Origin: a bacterium
GTDB taxonomy: Bacteria > CAIWAD01
Assembly (NCBI GenBank): GCA_030685015.1
Contig: JAUXWS010000043.1
Span: 72,682 to 136,681 of the forward strand
DNA: 64,000 nucleotides
Direction of reading: 5' to 3'
Of this stretch, positions 52,689-62,680 are shown piece by piece (the first letter of the stretch is position 1; each line of letters opens with the position of its first letter). Below the pieces are notes generated by a model. That model was not told the DNA's origin. It ran no database searches and saw only the letters and a program-made list of their open reading frames with translations. A program made the translations under genes and the position numbers.

Positions 52689-53971
52689 GCCTCCAGCCGC
52701 GCCTCCGACACAAGGGCCCGGATCCGCTTCATGCTGTCGCTGCGCGTCTCCTCCAGCTGGAAGGTCTCGCCGCGCAGGATCCAGCGGGCCAGCAGGGCCG
52801 CCTCCGGCCGCGCGAGGTCATCCGGTATGCGCTGCCCCGTCCCCACGTAGCTGACCGGCAAGGCGGCCTGGGCCGCCAGGTCGACCAGGGCGCCCAGGCC
52901 CGTGGCCTCGTCCACTTTGGTCAGCAGCAGGCGGTCGGCCCCGGCCTGACGCCAGGGGGCCAGGCAGGCCAACTGGTCCTCCAGACGCATGGTGGCGGCG
53001 AGCACGACGTGGACATGCCGGGTCTTCAGGCTGCGCAGGAAGGTCCGGGTCCGCTCCAGGCCCAGCCGCTCGCGGGGCCCCGTGCCCGGCGTGTCCACCA
53101 GGATCAGGTCGCAGCCGGAGAGGCGATCGAGCGCCGCCGCCAGGTCACCCGGGCGGTAGAGCTGCTCCAGGGGGACGCGCAGGATGCCCGCCAGGCGGCG
53201 GATCTGCTCCACGGCGGCCACCCGCTTGGTGTCCAGGCTGAGCACGCCGGCCCGCCGATGGGGCAAGCCGTCGCGGTGGAGCAGGAGTTTGGCCAGCATC
53301 GTGGTCTTGCCCACGCCGGTGGGACCCACCAGCACCTCGATGCGGGGACCGGGCGAGCTGTCCGGCACCTCTGTGCCGACGCAGGGCAGGCGCCGGGCCA
53401 GGGCCATCGTCAGCGCTTTCTCCCATCGCGTGTCGTCGCCCGCATCCTCCAGCTCGTCCAGCAGGGAGCAGGCCGTGGGCCGGGACATGCCGCGGCCGCA
53501 CAAGGTGCGCAGCGCCTGCTCATGGCGGACACTCCAGGCCCGGTGGCTGCCGAAGCGCGCCGACTGGTCCATGTCCTTCATCGCGCGGCGCAGCTCCTGC
53601 AATTCGGTGCGCAGGCCCTGCCAGTCCTCCGCCGCCGGCGCGGCAACCGGCGAGGCAGTGATCGGGGGCGCGGCCGGGAGAGGGCCCGGGGCGGCGGCCA
53701 AGGGAGCGGGCAGGGGGGCGCACTCCTGGCCGGAGCCTGTCCGGGAGATGCGGGGCGGGGTCCAGGCCCGGGTCTCGCCGCGGGGGTTGGGCCGGCGGGC
53801 GGGCTGGGGGGCCGGCTGGGCGGCCACCACCTCGACGCTGTGGCCATCGGGCAGACCCGCGGCCTCCTCCACCCGCCGACTGGACAGGATGACGGCGTCC
53901 TCGCCCAACTCGCGCTTCACCTGGCTGAGCGCCTCGACCAGGGTGTGCCCCGTGAAGGTCCGGATGTCCAT
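52685..53971 (-). CDS. flhF: Flagellar biosynthesis GTPase FlhF
   Basis: SRP-type GTPase that recruits the first flagellar components to the pole. The 428-residue protein has the B domain (MDIRTFTGHTLVEALSQVKRELGEDAVILSSR), an N domain, and the G domain with P-loop GPTGVGKTTM at 216-225, SLDTKRVAAVEQIRRLAGIL and DTPGTGPRERLG (G3), and TKVDEATGLGALVDLA (G4). The long Pro-rich linker (60-115) is typical. It precedes the flhG-like gene with a 4-nt overlap and follows the HD-GYP gene by 14 nt. Confidence 0.94.
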   Translation of the reverse strand: MDIRTFTGHTLVEALSQVKRELGEDAVILSSRRVEEAAGLPDGHSVEVVAAQPAPQPARRPNPRGETRAWTPPRISRTGSGQECAPLPAPLAAAPGPLPAAPPITASPVAAPAAEDWQGLRTELQELRRAMKDMDQSARFGSHRAWSVRHEQALRTLCGRGMSRPTACSLLDELEDAGDDTRWEKALTMALARRLPCVGTEVPDSSPGPRIEVLVGPTGVGKTTMLAKLLLHRDGLPHRRAGVLSLDTKRVAAVEQIRRLAGILRVPLEQLYRPGDLAAALDRLSGCDLILVDTPGTGPRERLGLERTRTFLRSLKTRHVHVVLAATMRLEDQLACLAPWRQAGADRLLLTKVDEATGLGALVDLAAQAALPVSYVGTGQRIPDDLARPEAALLARWILRGETFQLEETRSDSMKRIRALVSEARLEA

Positions 53972-53985
53972 GCCCCCTCCTTGTC

Positions 53986-55953
53986 TCAGCCGACCGCTTG
54001 CATGCTGTCAGGTTCGAGATTGATGTCGTCCTGTGTGATGATGCCGCGCCGCCAGCAGTCCAGGAACTGGTCCACCAGCACCGGATCGAACAGCACGCCG
54101 GCGTTGGCGCGCAGGTAGTCCAGGATCTGGTCCACGGCCATGCCCTGTCGGTAAATGCGGTCCGAGGCCATGGCGTGGAAGGTGTCGGCGATGGTGAGGA
54201 TGCGCACCTTGAGCGGAATCTCCTCTCCCGCGAGGCCGTCGGGGTATCCCTCCCCGTTCCACTGCTCATGGTGGTGGCGCACGAAGGGGATGAGCGGCCT
54301 GAGATGGGGGGCGCGGCGCAGGATCTCGGCCCCCACCAGGGGATGGGTCTTGATGTGCTCGTACTCGTCGTCGGACAGCCGTCCCGGCTTGTTCAGCACC
54401 GAGTCGCGGATGCCGATCTTGCCCAGGTCGTGCATCAGCCCCCCCAGATGGATCTCCTCCAGCTCCTCTGCCGCCTGGATGCCGTGCCGTCGACCAAGCT
54501 TGACGGCAATGGCCCCCACCTGGGCGGAATGGCCGTGGGTGTAGTGGTCCTTCTCATCGATGGCCTTGGAGAGGACATGGATGGTCTCCAGGTGCATGCG
54601 GCGCATGCTGGTGTAGAGCAGGGAGTTCTGCAGGGCCGAGGCCACGCTGGAGGACAGGAGCATGATGTTCTGCAGTTCCCTAGGAAGAATGGGCTCCCCG
54701 GCCAGGCGCACCACGCCCAGCAGACCGACGCTGCCCTGGTTGTCCGTGAGGGAGACCCAGGCCACCTGCTCGAGATGTGTCGCCACCTCCAGTCCGGGCG
54801 CCTCGCAGCGCAGATTGGCCTGCTCGGACTCGTAGCGGAAGGCGGGGTCGGGAATGCGCTGGACCCGGGTGCGAATGGCGGCGAGCAGGGCCTCCAGCAA
54901 CTCGCTCCCGGGCGCCCGCAGGCCGGCGATGTCCACCAGGAGCTGATCCTGGCTGCGATCGAGCAGTACGACGACGCTGTAGTCGCAGGAGACCAGCCCG
55001 CCCATGCCGGCATGGATCTCGCCCAGCGTCTCCTCCATGTCAAGGCTAGCATTGAGCCGGCGGCCGACTTCGGCCAGTTTCTGCGTGCTGCGCATCTGCC
55101 GCGTGGCAACCGCGTAGAGATGGGCGTTCTCCAGGGCGATGCCCACATGGGAGGCCATGATGCGGAGCAGTTCCAGCTGGTGCAGATCGAACTCGCGTTC
55201 GCTGGTTGAACGCCCCAGGAGGATGGAGCCGCGCGGTTGGGAATCCACCAGGAGCGGCAGGCAGACGACCCAGCGCCCCGCCAGGCGGCGCTGCATGAGG
55301 TCGCCCTGGGTGGCCGCCTCGAGGGCGAGCATCTGCTCCCCCTCCGTCATCTCCTTCTCCGTGCCGGCGGCGTAGGAGCGCCAGAAGAGGCCGTCCTCCT
55401 CCTCGCCCTGGGTCCGGTACAGGATGGTGATCTCGGGCACCTCGAACACGCGCGTGATGAGGTCGGCGATGCGGGAGGGAAGGTCCGCCATGTGCAGGTT
55501 GGCCGTGATCACCTGGCTGAGTTCGCGCAGGGCCACCTCGGCCTTGAGGCGGTCCCGCTCCTGGCGCAGGCGGCGCCGCTCCTCGACACGCTGGAAGATG
55601 CCCAGGGCGGTCTTCAGGTCAAGGGGTTTCTCGATGTAGTCGGCCGCCCCCAGGCGCATGGACTCCACCGCCGTCTTGACGCTGGCCATGCCCGTCATCA
55701 TCACCACGTCGGTGTGGGGCCACTTGGCGCGCACCTCGCGCAGCAGGGCGTCGCCGTCCAGCCCCGGCATGTGGCGATCGGTCAGCACCACATCCACCGT
55801 GGTGTCCGCCAGATGCGCCACCGCCTCGCGGCCGTCCCGCGCCGTGGCCGTGCGGGCGCCGTTGGCGTCAAGAAATGCCGCAAGCAGGCCCAGGGTGGCC
55901 TCGTCGTCGTCGACGATCAGCCAACTGGCCCGCAGCGTGTCGGGGCTGTCCAT
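53986..55953 (-). CDS. Response regulator with GAF domains and HD-GYP phosphodiesterase domain
   Basis: 655 residues from ATG 55953 with GGGAGG upstream. A receiver domain comes first (WLIVDDDEAT, phospho-acceptor Asp59 in LTDRHMPGLDG, KPLDLKTAL). Two GAF domains follow (about 190-300 and 310-460). The HD-GYP domain at about 465-620 carries HGHSAQVGAIA, HDLGKIG with His508-Asp509, and HHHEQWNGEGYPDGL. This pattern hydrolyses c-di-GMP to GMP. Embedded between flhF and flhA, it links export or placement to c-di-GMP. Confidence 0.92.
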   Translation of the reverse strand: MDSPDTLRASWLIVDDDEATLGLLAAFLDANGARTATARDGREAVAHLADTTVDVVLTDRHMPGLDGDALLREVRAKWPHTDVVMMTGMASVKTAVESMRLGAADYIEKPLDLKTALGIFQRVEERRRLRQERDRLKAEVALRELSQVITANLHMADLPSRIADLITRVFEVPEITILYRTQGEEEDGLFWRSYAAGTEKEMTEGEQMLALEAATQGDLMQRRLAGRWVVCLPLLVDSQPRGSILLGRSTSEREFDLHQLELLRIMASHVGIALENAHLYAVATRQMRSTQKLAEVGRRLNASLDMEETLGEIHAGMGGLVSCDYSVVVLLDRSQDQLLVDIAGLRAPGSELLEALLAAIRTRVQRIPDPAFRYESEQANLRCEAPGLEVATHLEQVAWVSLTDNQGSVGLLGVVRLAGEPILPRELQNIMLLSSSVASALQNSLLYTSMRRMHLETIHVLSKAIDEKDHYTHGHSAQVGAIAVKLGRRHGIQAAEELEEIHLGGLMHDLGKIGIRDSVLNKPGRLSDDEYEHIKTHPLVGAEILRRAPHLRPLIPFVRHHHEQWNGEGYPDGLAGEEIPLKVRILTIADTFHAMASDRIYRQGMAVDQILDYLRANAGVLFDPVLVDQFLDCWRRGIITQDDINLEPDSMQAVG

Positions 55954-56078
55954 GGATCCTCCCTCTTGCCATGGACGCGCATCTCCATCCCCCTTGATCC
56001 GGAGCAGTCGGGCCGGCAACCTGGCCGCGACCGACCCCCGTTCCGGGGCTTCAGCCCATCTCACCGCCGGCGCCGCCC

Positions 56079-58166
56079 TCATGCGGGCTGCTCCCGCAGG
56101 GCACCCTCCGCCGGCCGGATGCGACGGGGCAGGGCGACCTGGACAATGGATTCCAGCTCCACGTCCATGCTGAGTTCGCTGTAGGCCACGACCATCAGGT
56201 CAGGCAATGGTCCTTCCAGCAGGCGACGCAAATAGGAGCGGATCTCGGGCCGGGTCACCACCACCGGCGTCCGTCCCTCGGCCTGCAGACGGTCGCGGGC
56301 CTGACGAAGCTGTTGGATGACCTGGGCGAAATCCTCCGGGGACAAGCTGCCGGGGCGCGTCCCATCGCGCTCGCGCGCGAGCGTTGTCTCTAGATCGGTA
56401 TCCAGGGTGACGGCCTTTATCCGGCTGTACTCTCCTTTGAGAATGGTGGAGATGGTCGAGGCGAGGGCGAAGCGGGCATATTCGGCCAGGATCTCCGGAT
56501 CCTTGGACTGGTCGGCTGTGTCGCTCAGGCTCTCCAGGATGGTGCTGAGATCCCGGATGGGCACGCCTTCGCGCAAGAGCTTCTGCAGGACCTTGTGGAT
56601 CTGGCCCAGGTTGAGCTGGCCCGGCACCAGCTCCTCCACTAGCACAGCGTGCTCCGGCTTGAGGTTGTCCAGCAGCTTCTTGACGTCCTGGCGGCTGAGG
56701 ATGCGGCCGGCCTGGCGCTTGACCAGCACGTCCAGGTGGGTGGCCAGCACCGCGGCCGGATCCACCAGGGCGCAACCGGCCCGCTCCGCCAGGTGGAGGT
56801 GGGCCTCCCGCACCCAAAGGGCGGGCATGCCGAAGGTGGGATCGATCGTGGGGATGCCCGGCAGCTCCTCGCCGCCCTCCCGCTCCGGAGCGCCCAGGGC
56901 CAGGCGCCAGCCCGGCCGCAGTTCGCCCTCGCCCGCCACGATGCCGCGGATGCGGATGCGGTAGAGCTCGGGCGCCAGGCTGATGTCGTCGCGGATGCGG
57001 ACCGGCGGCAACACCATGCCCAGGTCGGCCGCCACCTGCTTGCGCAAGCGCTTGATGCGGGCCAGCAGATCGCCGCCCTGGGCGGGGTCGGCCAACTGGA
57101 TGAGGCCGTAGCCCAGCTCGATCTCCAGGGTGTCCAGGACGAGGAAGTCCTCGATCTTCTCCTCCGCCGGCCGGGCCTGCTCCACTTCCTGCGTGACCAC
57201 CTGGCGGCGACGATCGCGGGAGAGGCGGGCGGCCAGCAGCCCGGCGCCCCCCGCCAGCAGGAGGAAGGGGAGGGCGGGCAGGCCGGGCACGACGGCGAAC
57301 AGGGCCAGCAGCACGGCCGCCACCTTGAGGGGGCGCTCCTGGAGGATCAGCTGCTGGGCCATGTCGCGGCTGAACATGCTGCGGGCGCCGGCGCGGGTGA
57401 CGATGATGCCGGCCGAGGCCGAGACGATGAGGGCGGGGATCTGGTTGACCAGGCCGTCGCCGATGGTCAACTGGCTGAAGGTGCTGACGCTCTCGGCCAG
57501 GCTCAGTTTGAGCTGGACGGTGCCCACCGCGATGCCGCCCACCAGGTTGATCGCCGTGATGATAAGGCCGGCCACGGCGTCCCCGCGCACGAACTTGCTG
57601 GCGCCGTCCATCGCGCCGTAGAAGTCCGCCTCCCGGCTGATCTGGTCCCGCCGCCGGCGCGCCTCCTTCTCGTCGATGAGGCCGTTGTTGAGTTCCGCGT
57701 CGATGGCCATCTGCTTGCCGGGCATGGCGTCCAGGGTGAAGCGGGCGGCCACTTCGGCCACGCGGCCGGCGCCCTTGGTGATGACAATGAAGTTGATGAG
57801 GACGAGGACGAGGAAGACAATGAAACCCACCACCAGGTTGTTGCCGGTGACGAAGTGGCCGAAGGCCTCGATCACGCGGCCGGCGTAGCCCTGGCCCAGG
57901 ATGAGGCGGGTGGAGGCCACGTTCATGGAGAGGCGGAAGAGGGTGAGGATGAGCAGCAGCCCGGGGAAAATGCTGAAGTCAAGGGGCTCCAGGGTGTAGA
58001 GGGCCACCAGGAGGATCATCAAGGCCAGCATGATGTTGAGGGCCAGGAGGAGGTCCAGGAAGATGGGCGGCAGGGGCAACACCATCATGACCAGGATGCC
58101 CACCACGCCAAAGGCGAGGAGCAGGTCGCTCCTCTTGCCGAGCAGGCTGGAGGCGACGGCGCTCAT
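56079..58166 (-). CDS. flhA: Flagellar biosynthesis protein FlhA
   Basis: Export-gate component. The 695-residue protein has eight predicted transmembrane helices in the first 310 residues with VLVLINFIVITKGAGRVAEVAARF and DAMPGKQMAIDAELNNGLID (FHIPEP motifs) and the large cytoplasmic ring domain ending PSRIRPAEG-like. Its start overlaps the flhB stop as ATGA. The 125-nt gap to the HD-GYP start has no clear terminator. Confidence 0.97.
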   Translation of the reverse strand: MSAVASSLLGKRSDLLLAFGVVGILVMMVLPLPPIFLDLLLALNIMLALMILLVALYTLEPLDFSIFPGLLLILTLFRLSMNVASTRLILGQGYAGRVIEAFGHFVTGNNLVVGFIVFLVLVLINFIVITKGAGRVAEVAARFTLDAMPGKQMAIDAELNNGLIDEKEARRRRDQISREADFYGAMDGASKFVRGDAVAGLIITAINLVGGIAVGTVQLKLSLAESVSTFSQLTIGDGLVNQIPALIVSASAGIIVTRAGARSMFSRDMAQQLILQERPLKVAAVLLALFAVVPGLPALPFLLLAGGAGLLAARLSRDRRRQVVTQEVEQARPAEEKIEDFLVLDTLEIELGYGLIQLADPAQGGDLLARIKRLRKQVAADLGMVLPPVRIRDDISLAPELYRIRIRGIVAGEGELRPGWRLALGAPEREGGEELPGIPTIDPTFGMPALWVREAHLHLAERAGCALVDPAAVLATHLDVLVKRQAGRILSRQDVKKLLDNLKPEHAVLVEELVPGQLNLGQIHKVLQKLLREGVPIRDLSTILESLSDTADQSKDPEILAEYARFALASTISTILKGEYSRIKAVTLDTDLETTLARERDGTRPGSLSPEDFAQVIQQLRQARDRLQAEGRTPVVVTRPEIRSYLRRLLEGPLPDLMVVAYSELSMDVELESIVQVALPRRIRPAEGALREQPA

Positions 58167-59236
58167 GCGCTCCTCCGCTTCAAGCGGTAGACGAAGGCGA
58201 GCAGCTCGGCCACGGCGCGGTACAGCTCGCCCGGAATCTCATCACCCACGGCGCAGGCCTTGAACAGGGCGCGGGCGAGGGGCTTGTCCTCGATGACGGG
58301 AATGCCGTGCTGGCGGGCGATCTCCTTGATGCGCTCGGCCACCAGGCGGCGCCCCTTGGCCAGCACGCGCGGGGCGCGCATGGCCCCGCCCTTGTAGCTG
58401 AGGGCGACGGCCAGGTGGACCGGGTTGGTCACCACCACATCAGCGCTGGGCAGCTCGCGGATCATGCGGTTGTAGGCCGTCTCCAGCTGGATGCCGCGCT
58501 GGCGCCGTTTGAGCAGGGGATCCCCCTCCGTCTGCTTCAGCTCCTCACGAATCTCCTTGACCGACATGCGCAGCCGGCGCGAGAGGTCCCAGCGCTGGAA
58601 GGTCACGTCGAGCAGGGCAAGCGCCAGCAACATGGCCAGCACCCAGCCGGTCAGGCGCAGGGCTCCCGCGCCCAAAGCGGGCAGAAGCTCGGAAGGCTGG
58701 TTGAAGACCAGCTGGCGCAGGAGGGGCACTTCGCGCCGCAGCACCATCCACACGGCCAGGCCCACGAGGGAGACCTTGGCCAGGCTCTTGCCCAGCTCCA
58801 TCAGGCTGCGCAGGCTGAAAAGCTGGGCGATGCCCTTGATCGGATTCAAGCGGCCCCAGTTGGGGTTCAGCGGCTTGGCCGAGAAAAGCAGGCCCACCTG
58901 CCCCAGGTTGGTCAGCAGGCCGGCCACGGCCACGGCCGCCAGCAAGGGGGTCACCACCAGCACGGCGGTGAAGCTGACCTCCCGCATGAGCGCGGGGACA
59001 TTGTCCAGATCGAGGGCGAGGGCGGGGGGCACGACCAAGCGGCGGGACATGTATCCCATCATCTGGTCCTTCATCCATCCGCCGGCGATGATGAAGGTGA
59101 GGAGGGCCGCCCCCAGCACGGCGCCGGAGGAAAGCTCCTGGCTGCGGGCCACCTGGCCCTCCAGCCGGGCGTCCTCGCGCCGCTTTGGTGTGGCTTCTTC
59201 TGTTTTTTCCTGGAAGGAGCCCTGTTCGTCGGCCAT
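58163..59236 (-). CDS. flhB: Flagellar biosynthesis protein FlhB
   Basis: Export-gate switch that controls substrate specificity. The 357-residue protein begins MADEQGSFQEKTEEATPKRRED (the usual FlhB start), has four transmembrane helices, and the cytoplasmic domain with the autocleavage site. The site reads Asn271-Pro272-Val273-His274 instead of NPTH; Asn and Pro, which do the chemistry, are kept. The C-terminus matches FlhB (LAKGRRLVAERIKEIARQHGIPVIEDKPLARALFKA). The frame continues upstream, but ATG 59236 is the family start. It is the first gene of the flagellar run. Upstream 142 nt to xth hold a possible weak sigma54-like element. Confidence 0.95.
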   Translation of the reverse strand: MADEQGSFQEKTEEATPKRREDARLEGQVARSQELSSGAVLGAALLTFIIAGGWMKDQMMGYMSRRLVVPPALALDLDNVPALMREVSFTAVLVVTPLLAAVAVAGLLTNLGQVGLLFSAKPLNPNWGRLNPIKGIAQLFSLRSLMELGKSLAKVSLVGLAVWMVLRREVPLLRQLVFNQPSELLPALGAGALRLTGWVLAMLLALALLDVTFQRWDLSRRLRMSVKEIREELKQTEGDPLLKRRQRGIQLETAYNRMIRELPSADVVVTNPVHLAVALSYKGGAMRAPRVLAKGRRLVAERIKEIARQHGIPVIEDKPLARALFKACAVGDEIPGELYRAVAELLAFVYRLKRRSA

Positions 59237-59378
59237 GCCACTCCCCGATTGCGCAGCCCTTGCCCGCCCCGACCCGCTCCTGGGGCAGAAATTGCCCAAG
59301 AACAGGCGGCAAGGCGGCTCCTGGTCGGAGCTGGCAAATCGCGGGCCGGAATGAGGAAGTCCGGGAGTTCCGAAGCCG

Positions 59379-60197
59379 TCAGAGGGCGAGGACCAGTTCG
59401 ACAGGACAGTGGTCGCTGCCGGACACTTGGTCCAGGATCTCGGCCCCCTTGAGCGCGGGCAGCAGGTCGGGCGTGATGAAGAAGTAGTCCAGGCGCCAGC
59501 CCACGTTGCGCAAGCGCGCCCCGCCACGCTGCGACCACCAGGAGTAGCGCGCCGCGGCGGCTGGGTGCAAGTGGCGGAAGCTGTCCACCAGACCGGGCTG
59601 GGCGCGGCCCGCCGTGAAGCGGTCCACCCAGGCGCACTCCACCGGCAGGAATCCGCTCACGGTGCGGTTCTCCCGCGGGCGGGCGAGGTCGATCTCCCGG
59701 TGCGCCGTGTTGAGGTCCCCGCAGACGACGAGGCACTCGCCGGCCGCCTGGAGGGACTCGCACAGGGTCTGGAACATCTCGTAGAAGTCCAGTTTGTAGC
59801 GCAGCCGCTCCTCGCCCGAGGTGCCGTTGGGGAAATAGACGTTGAGCAGCAGGAAGCCGGGGTGCCGCCAGCCGCAGACGCGGCCCTCGTCGTCCCAGGC
59901 GGCCAGGGCGGGGTCCAGGGCGCCCAGCCCCGGGACGGCTTCGCCGGGAAGGCGGCTGAACAGGGCCGTGCCCGAGTAGCCGGGGCGCGCCGCCGGGTGC
60001 CAGAGCGACCGGTAGCCCAGGCGCGCCAGCTCATCCGGCAGATGGCCGGGCAGTTGCTCCGGCCGGGCGCGCGTCTCCTGCAGGGCCAGCAGGTCCGGCC
60101 CGTCGGTTTCCAGCCAGGAGAGGAATCCCTTGCCCAGGGCGGCGCGCAGGCCGTTGACGTTCCAGGAGAGCAGCCTCAGGGGGCGGGCGCGGGCCAT
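59379..60197 (-). CDS. xth: Exodeoxyribonuclease III
   Basis: AP endonuclease/3'-5' exonuclease for base-excision repair. The 272-residue protein has the family motifs SWNVNGLRAAL, LQETRA with the metal-binding Glu, NVYFPNG, GDLNTAHREIDLARP and the end GSDHCPVEL with catalytic Asp-His. It follows argS with a TGATG one-base overlap. Confidence 0.94.
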   Translation of the reverse strand: MARARPLRLLSWNVNGLRAALGKGFLSWLETDGPDLLALQETRARPEQLPGHLPDELARLGYRSLWHPAARPGYSGTALFSRLPGEAVPGLGALDPALAAWDDEGRVCGWRHPGFLLLNVYFPNGTSGEERLRYKLDFYEMFQTLCESLQAAGECLVVCGDLNTAHREIDLARPRENRTVSGFLPVECAWVDRFTAGRAQPGLVDSFRHLHPAAAARYSWWSQRGGARLRNVGWRLDYFFITPDLLPALKGAEILDQVSGSDHCPVELVLAL

Positions 60198-61999
60198 CAG
60201 ATGCGCTCCGGGGCCGGGATGCCCATCAGGTCCAGACCCTGGCGCAGGGCGTGTCCCACAGCGGCGGTGAGGGCGACGCGCTGGGCGGCCAGGCGCGGAT
60301 CGTCCACCCGGTCGAACACGCTGTGGGCGTTGAAGAAGCGCGAGAAGCTGCGCGCCAGGTCGTAGCTGCGCTGGGCCACGCGGGAGGGATTGAGCTGGGC
60401 GGCGGCCAGGCGGATCTCGCCGGGCCAGAGGGTCAGATGGGTGAGCAGCTCCACCTCCTCGGCCTCTCCCAGGAGGTCGAAGTCCGTCACGACGGCGGGA
60501 TCCAGCCCGCTCTTTCGCACCAGGCTGCCGATGCGGGCCCGGGCGTACTGCAGGTAAGGGCCGGTGTTGCCGGCCAGGTCGATGCTCTCCTCGGGATCGT
60601 ACAACATATCGAGGCGGGGCGTGACCTTCAGGATGTAGTAGCGGACGGCTCCCAGGGCGAGGTCGTGGGCAATGGCCGCCCGGGCCTTCTCCTCCAGGTC
60701 GAGACGCTTGCGGCTCTCCTCCATCACGCGGCGGCAGGCGCCCTCCAGCTCGTCCAGCAGGTCGTCGGCATCCACCACCGTCCCTTCCCGGCTCTTCATC
60801 TTGCCGGAGGGCAGATTGACCATGCCGTAGCTGTAGTGGGTCAGGCGTCCCGCCCAGTCATGGCCCAGGCGCGCCAGGACATGGAAGAGCACGCGGAAGT
60901 GGTGCTCCTGCTCGCTGCCCACCACGTAGATCATCTCGTCGAAGCCCAGCTCCCGATGCCGGGTGACGGCATTGCCCAGATCCTGGGTCATGTAGATGGA
61001 GGTGCCATCGGAGCGCAGGAGCACTTTCGGCTCCAGGCCCAGCTCGTCCAGCGGACAGAGCACGGCGCCGCCGGCGTCCCGCTGCAGGATGCCCCGCGCC
61101 AGGCCCTCCTCCACCTCCGCCTTGCCCAGGAGCCAGGTGTCGCTCTCGAAGTAGATGCGATCGAAGGCGATCCCCAGGCGTCGATAGGTCTCCTCGTAAC
61201 CGGCGAGGACCCAGTCGTTCATGCGCCGCCACAAGGCCAGCACCGCGGGATCGCCCGCCTCCCAGGCCCGCAACATGGCCCCGGCCTCGGCCTGCAGGGC
61301 GGATTGCGCCTCGAAGGCGCGCTTCTCCTCGTCCGTCGCCCGGCCAGTCAGCCCGCGCGCCGATCGCCAGGCGGCCTCCTCCTCGGCCAGCCGCTGGGCG
61401 TACATCACGTAAAACCTGCCCACCAGGTGGTCGCCTTTGAGGCCGCTCGCCTCCGGTGTTTCTCCCCCGCCCCACTTCCGCCAAGCCAGCATGCTCTTGC
61501 AGATGTGGATGCCGCGGTCGTTGATCAGGTTGATGCGCACCACGTCGTGCCCCACGGCGCCCAGCAGGCGGGAGAGGGCGTCCCCCAGGATGTTGTTGCG
61601 CACGTGCCCCAGGTGCTGCGGCTTGTTGGTGTTGGGGCAGCTGAACTCGAGCACGATGCGGCGCCGCTCGGCGGGCGGCAGGTGGAGCGGCGGCGCGCCC
61701 TTCAACCAGGCGCCCAGCACCGAGCCGAACCATTCGGGTCGCGCCAGGCGAAGGTTGAGGTAGGGACCCGCCGCCTGGGCCGACTGGATGCCAGCCGCGC
61801 CGGCGAGGGCCTCCGCCAAGGCGGCGGCGATCTGGAGCGGGGCGCGGCGGCAGGCCTTGGCCAGAGGGAAACAGGCGAAGGCCATGTCGCCCAGGGCCGG
61901 GTCGGGCGGTGGCCCCAGCTGGATGTCGCCGGGGGGCAACTCCACCTGGAAGAGGTCGCGGATCAGGCCGGAAAGCCGGGCGGCCAGGGCTTCAATCAT
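60197..61999 (-). CDS. argS: Arginyl-tRNA synthetase
   Basis: Class Ia synthetase of 600 residues from ATG 61999. The N-terminal add-1 domain is followed by the Rossmann fold with HIGH-type motif HLGH at 129-132 (NTNKPQHLGHVRNNILGD) and the KMSK-type loop SGKMKSREG, then the anticodon-binding domain. The frame extends 22 codons into the trmL reading, but Met61999 fits the family. It overlaps the trmL stop by 8 nt and the xth start by one base. Confidence 0.96.
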   Translation of the reverse strand: MIEALAARLSGLIRDLFQVELPPGDIQLGPPPDPALGDMAFACFPLAKACRRAPLQIAAALAEALAGAAGIQSAQAAGPYLNLRLARPEWFGSVLGAWLKGAPPLHLPPAERRRIVLEFSCPNTNKPQHLGHVRNNILGDALSRLLGAVGHDVVRINLINDRGIHICKSMLAWRKWGGGETPEASGLKGDHLVGRFYVMYAQRLAEEEAAWRSARGLTGRATDEEKRAFEAQSALQAEAGAMLRAWEAGDPAVLALWRRMNDWVLAGYEETYRRLGIAFDRIYFESDTWLLGKAEVEEGLARGILQRDAGGAVLCPLDELGLEPKVLLRSDGTSIYMTQDLGNAVTRHRELGFDEMIYVVGSEQEHHFRVLFHVLARLGHDWAGRLTHYSYGMVNLPSGKMKSREGTVVDADDLLDELEGACRRVMEESRKRLDLEEKARAAIAHDLALGAVRYYILKVTPRLDMLYDPEESIDLAGNTGPYLQYARARIGSLVRKSGLDPAVVTDFDLLGEAEEVELLTHLTLWPGEIRLAAAQLNPSRVAQRSYDLARSFSRFFNAHSVFDRVDDPRLAAQRVALTAAVGHALRQGLDLMGIPAPERI

Positions 62000-62486
62000 G
62001 GGTTGCAGGGTCTCCCAGGTTGGTGGTCGGAGTGGGCCATCCCTCAACCTGGCGCAAGCCTTCATAGAGAGCGACGGCCACGCTGTTGGCCAGGTTGAGG
62101 CTGCGTGTGCGGCCAGGCATGGGTATAGTCAGGGCTTGGTCGGCGAACTCGCGCAAGAGGGTCGCGGGCAAGCCTCGGGATTCACGGCCGAAAACCAAAA
62201 AATCTCCAGAGCGGAAGGCGTGCCGGGTATAGGTCTTGCCCAGCTTCGTGGTGAAAAAGAAGAAGCGCTCCGAACCAAATCGTTCCAGCAAACCATCCAG
62301 ACTGGGCACCACACGATAAACGGCCCTCTCCCAGTAATCCAGGCCGGCCCGCTTCAAGCGGGAGTCATCCAATTGATATCCAAGTGGTTCAACCAGGAAG
62401 AGACGGCTGCCCGTGCAGGCGCAGAGACGAACGATGCTGCCCGAATTCTGAGGAATCTCCGGTTCCACCAAGACGACGTTGAACAT
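61992..62486 (-). CDS. trmL: tRNA (cytidine(34)-2'-O)-methyltransferase
   Basis: SPOUT-class enzyme, 164 residues, that methylates the wobble ribose of Leu tRNAs. It shows the trefoil-knot motifs VLVEPEIPQNSGSIVRLCA at the start, FGRESRGLPATLL and PMPGRTRSLNLANSVAVALYE at the end, which is the TrmL pattern. It precedes argS with an 8-nt overlap, forming a trmL-argS-xth unit. The 194-nt gap upstream is shared with the divergent DUF4384 gene. Confidence 0.93.
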   Translation of the reverse strand: MFNVVLVEPEIPQNSGSIVRLCACTGSRLFLVEPLGYQLDDSRLKRAGLDYWERAVYRVVPSLDGLLERFGSERFFFFTTKLGKTYTRHAFRSGDFLVFGRESRGLPATLLREFADQALTIPMPGRTRSLNLANSVAVALYEGLRQVEGWPTPTTNLGDPATHD

Positions 62487-62680
62487 GCCCCTCCCTGCCT
62501 GCCCGCTTGAGGGAAGGTCACAATTGACGCGGCGGCAGGCAATGCGGCTTCCTCAACCGGCGGTCGATCCTCCTTGGCAGGTCCTGGCAAAAGCGGCATT
62601 TTGACCGTCGATGAAACCTGGAGGCCTTGATCCAGGTATGCCCCTCGCGTTCGCACATGCGGCGCGACAAGGAGGATCCC

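Noticed and set aside
59334-59348. Sigma54-like element upstream of flhB (minus, CGGCCC-N5-TTGC)
   Set aside because: GG-GC spacing is right but two consensus positions are wrong, so it is too weak to claim.
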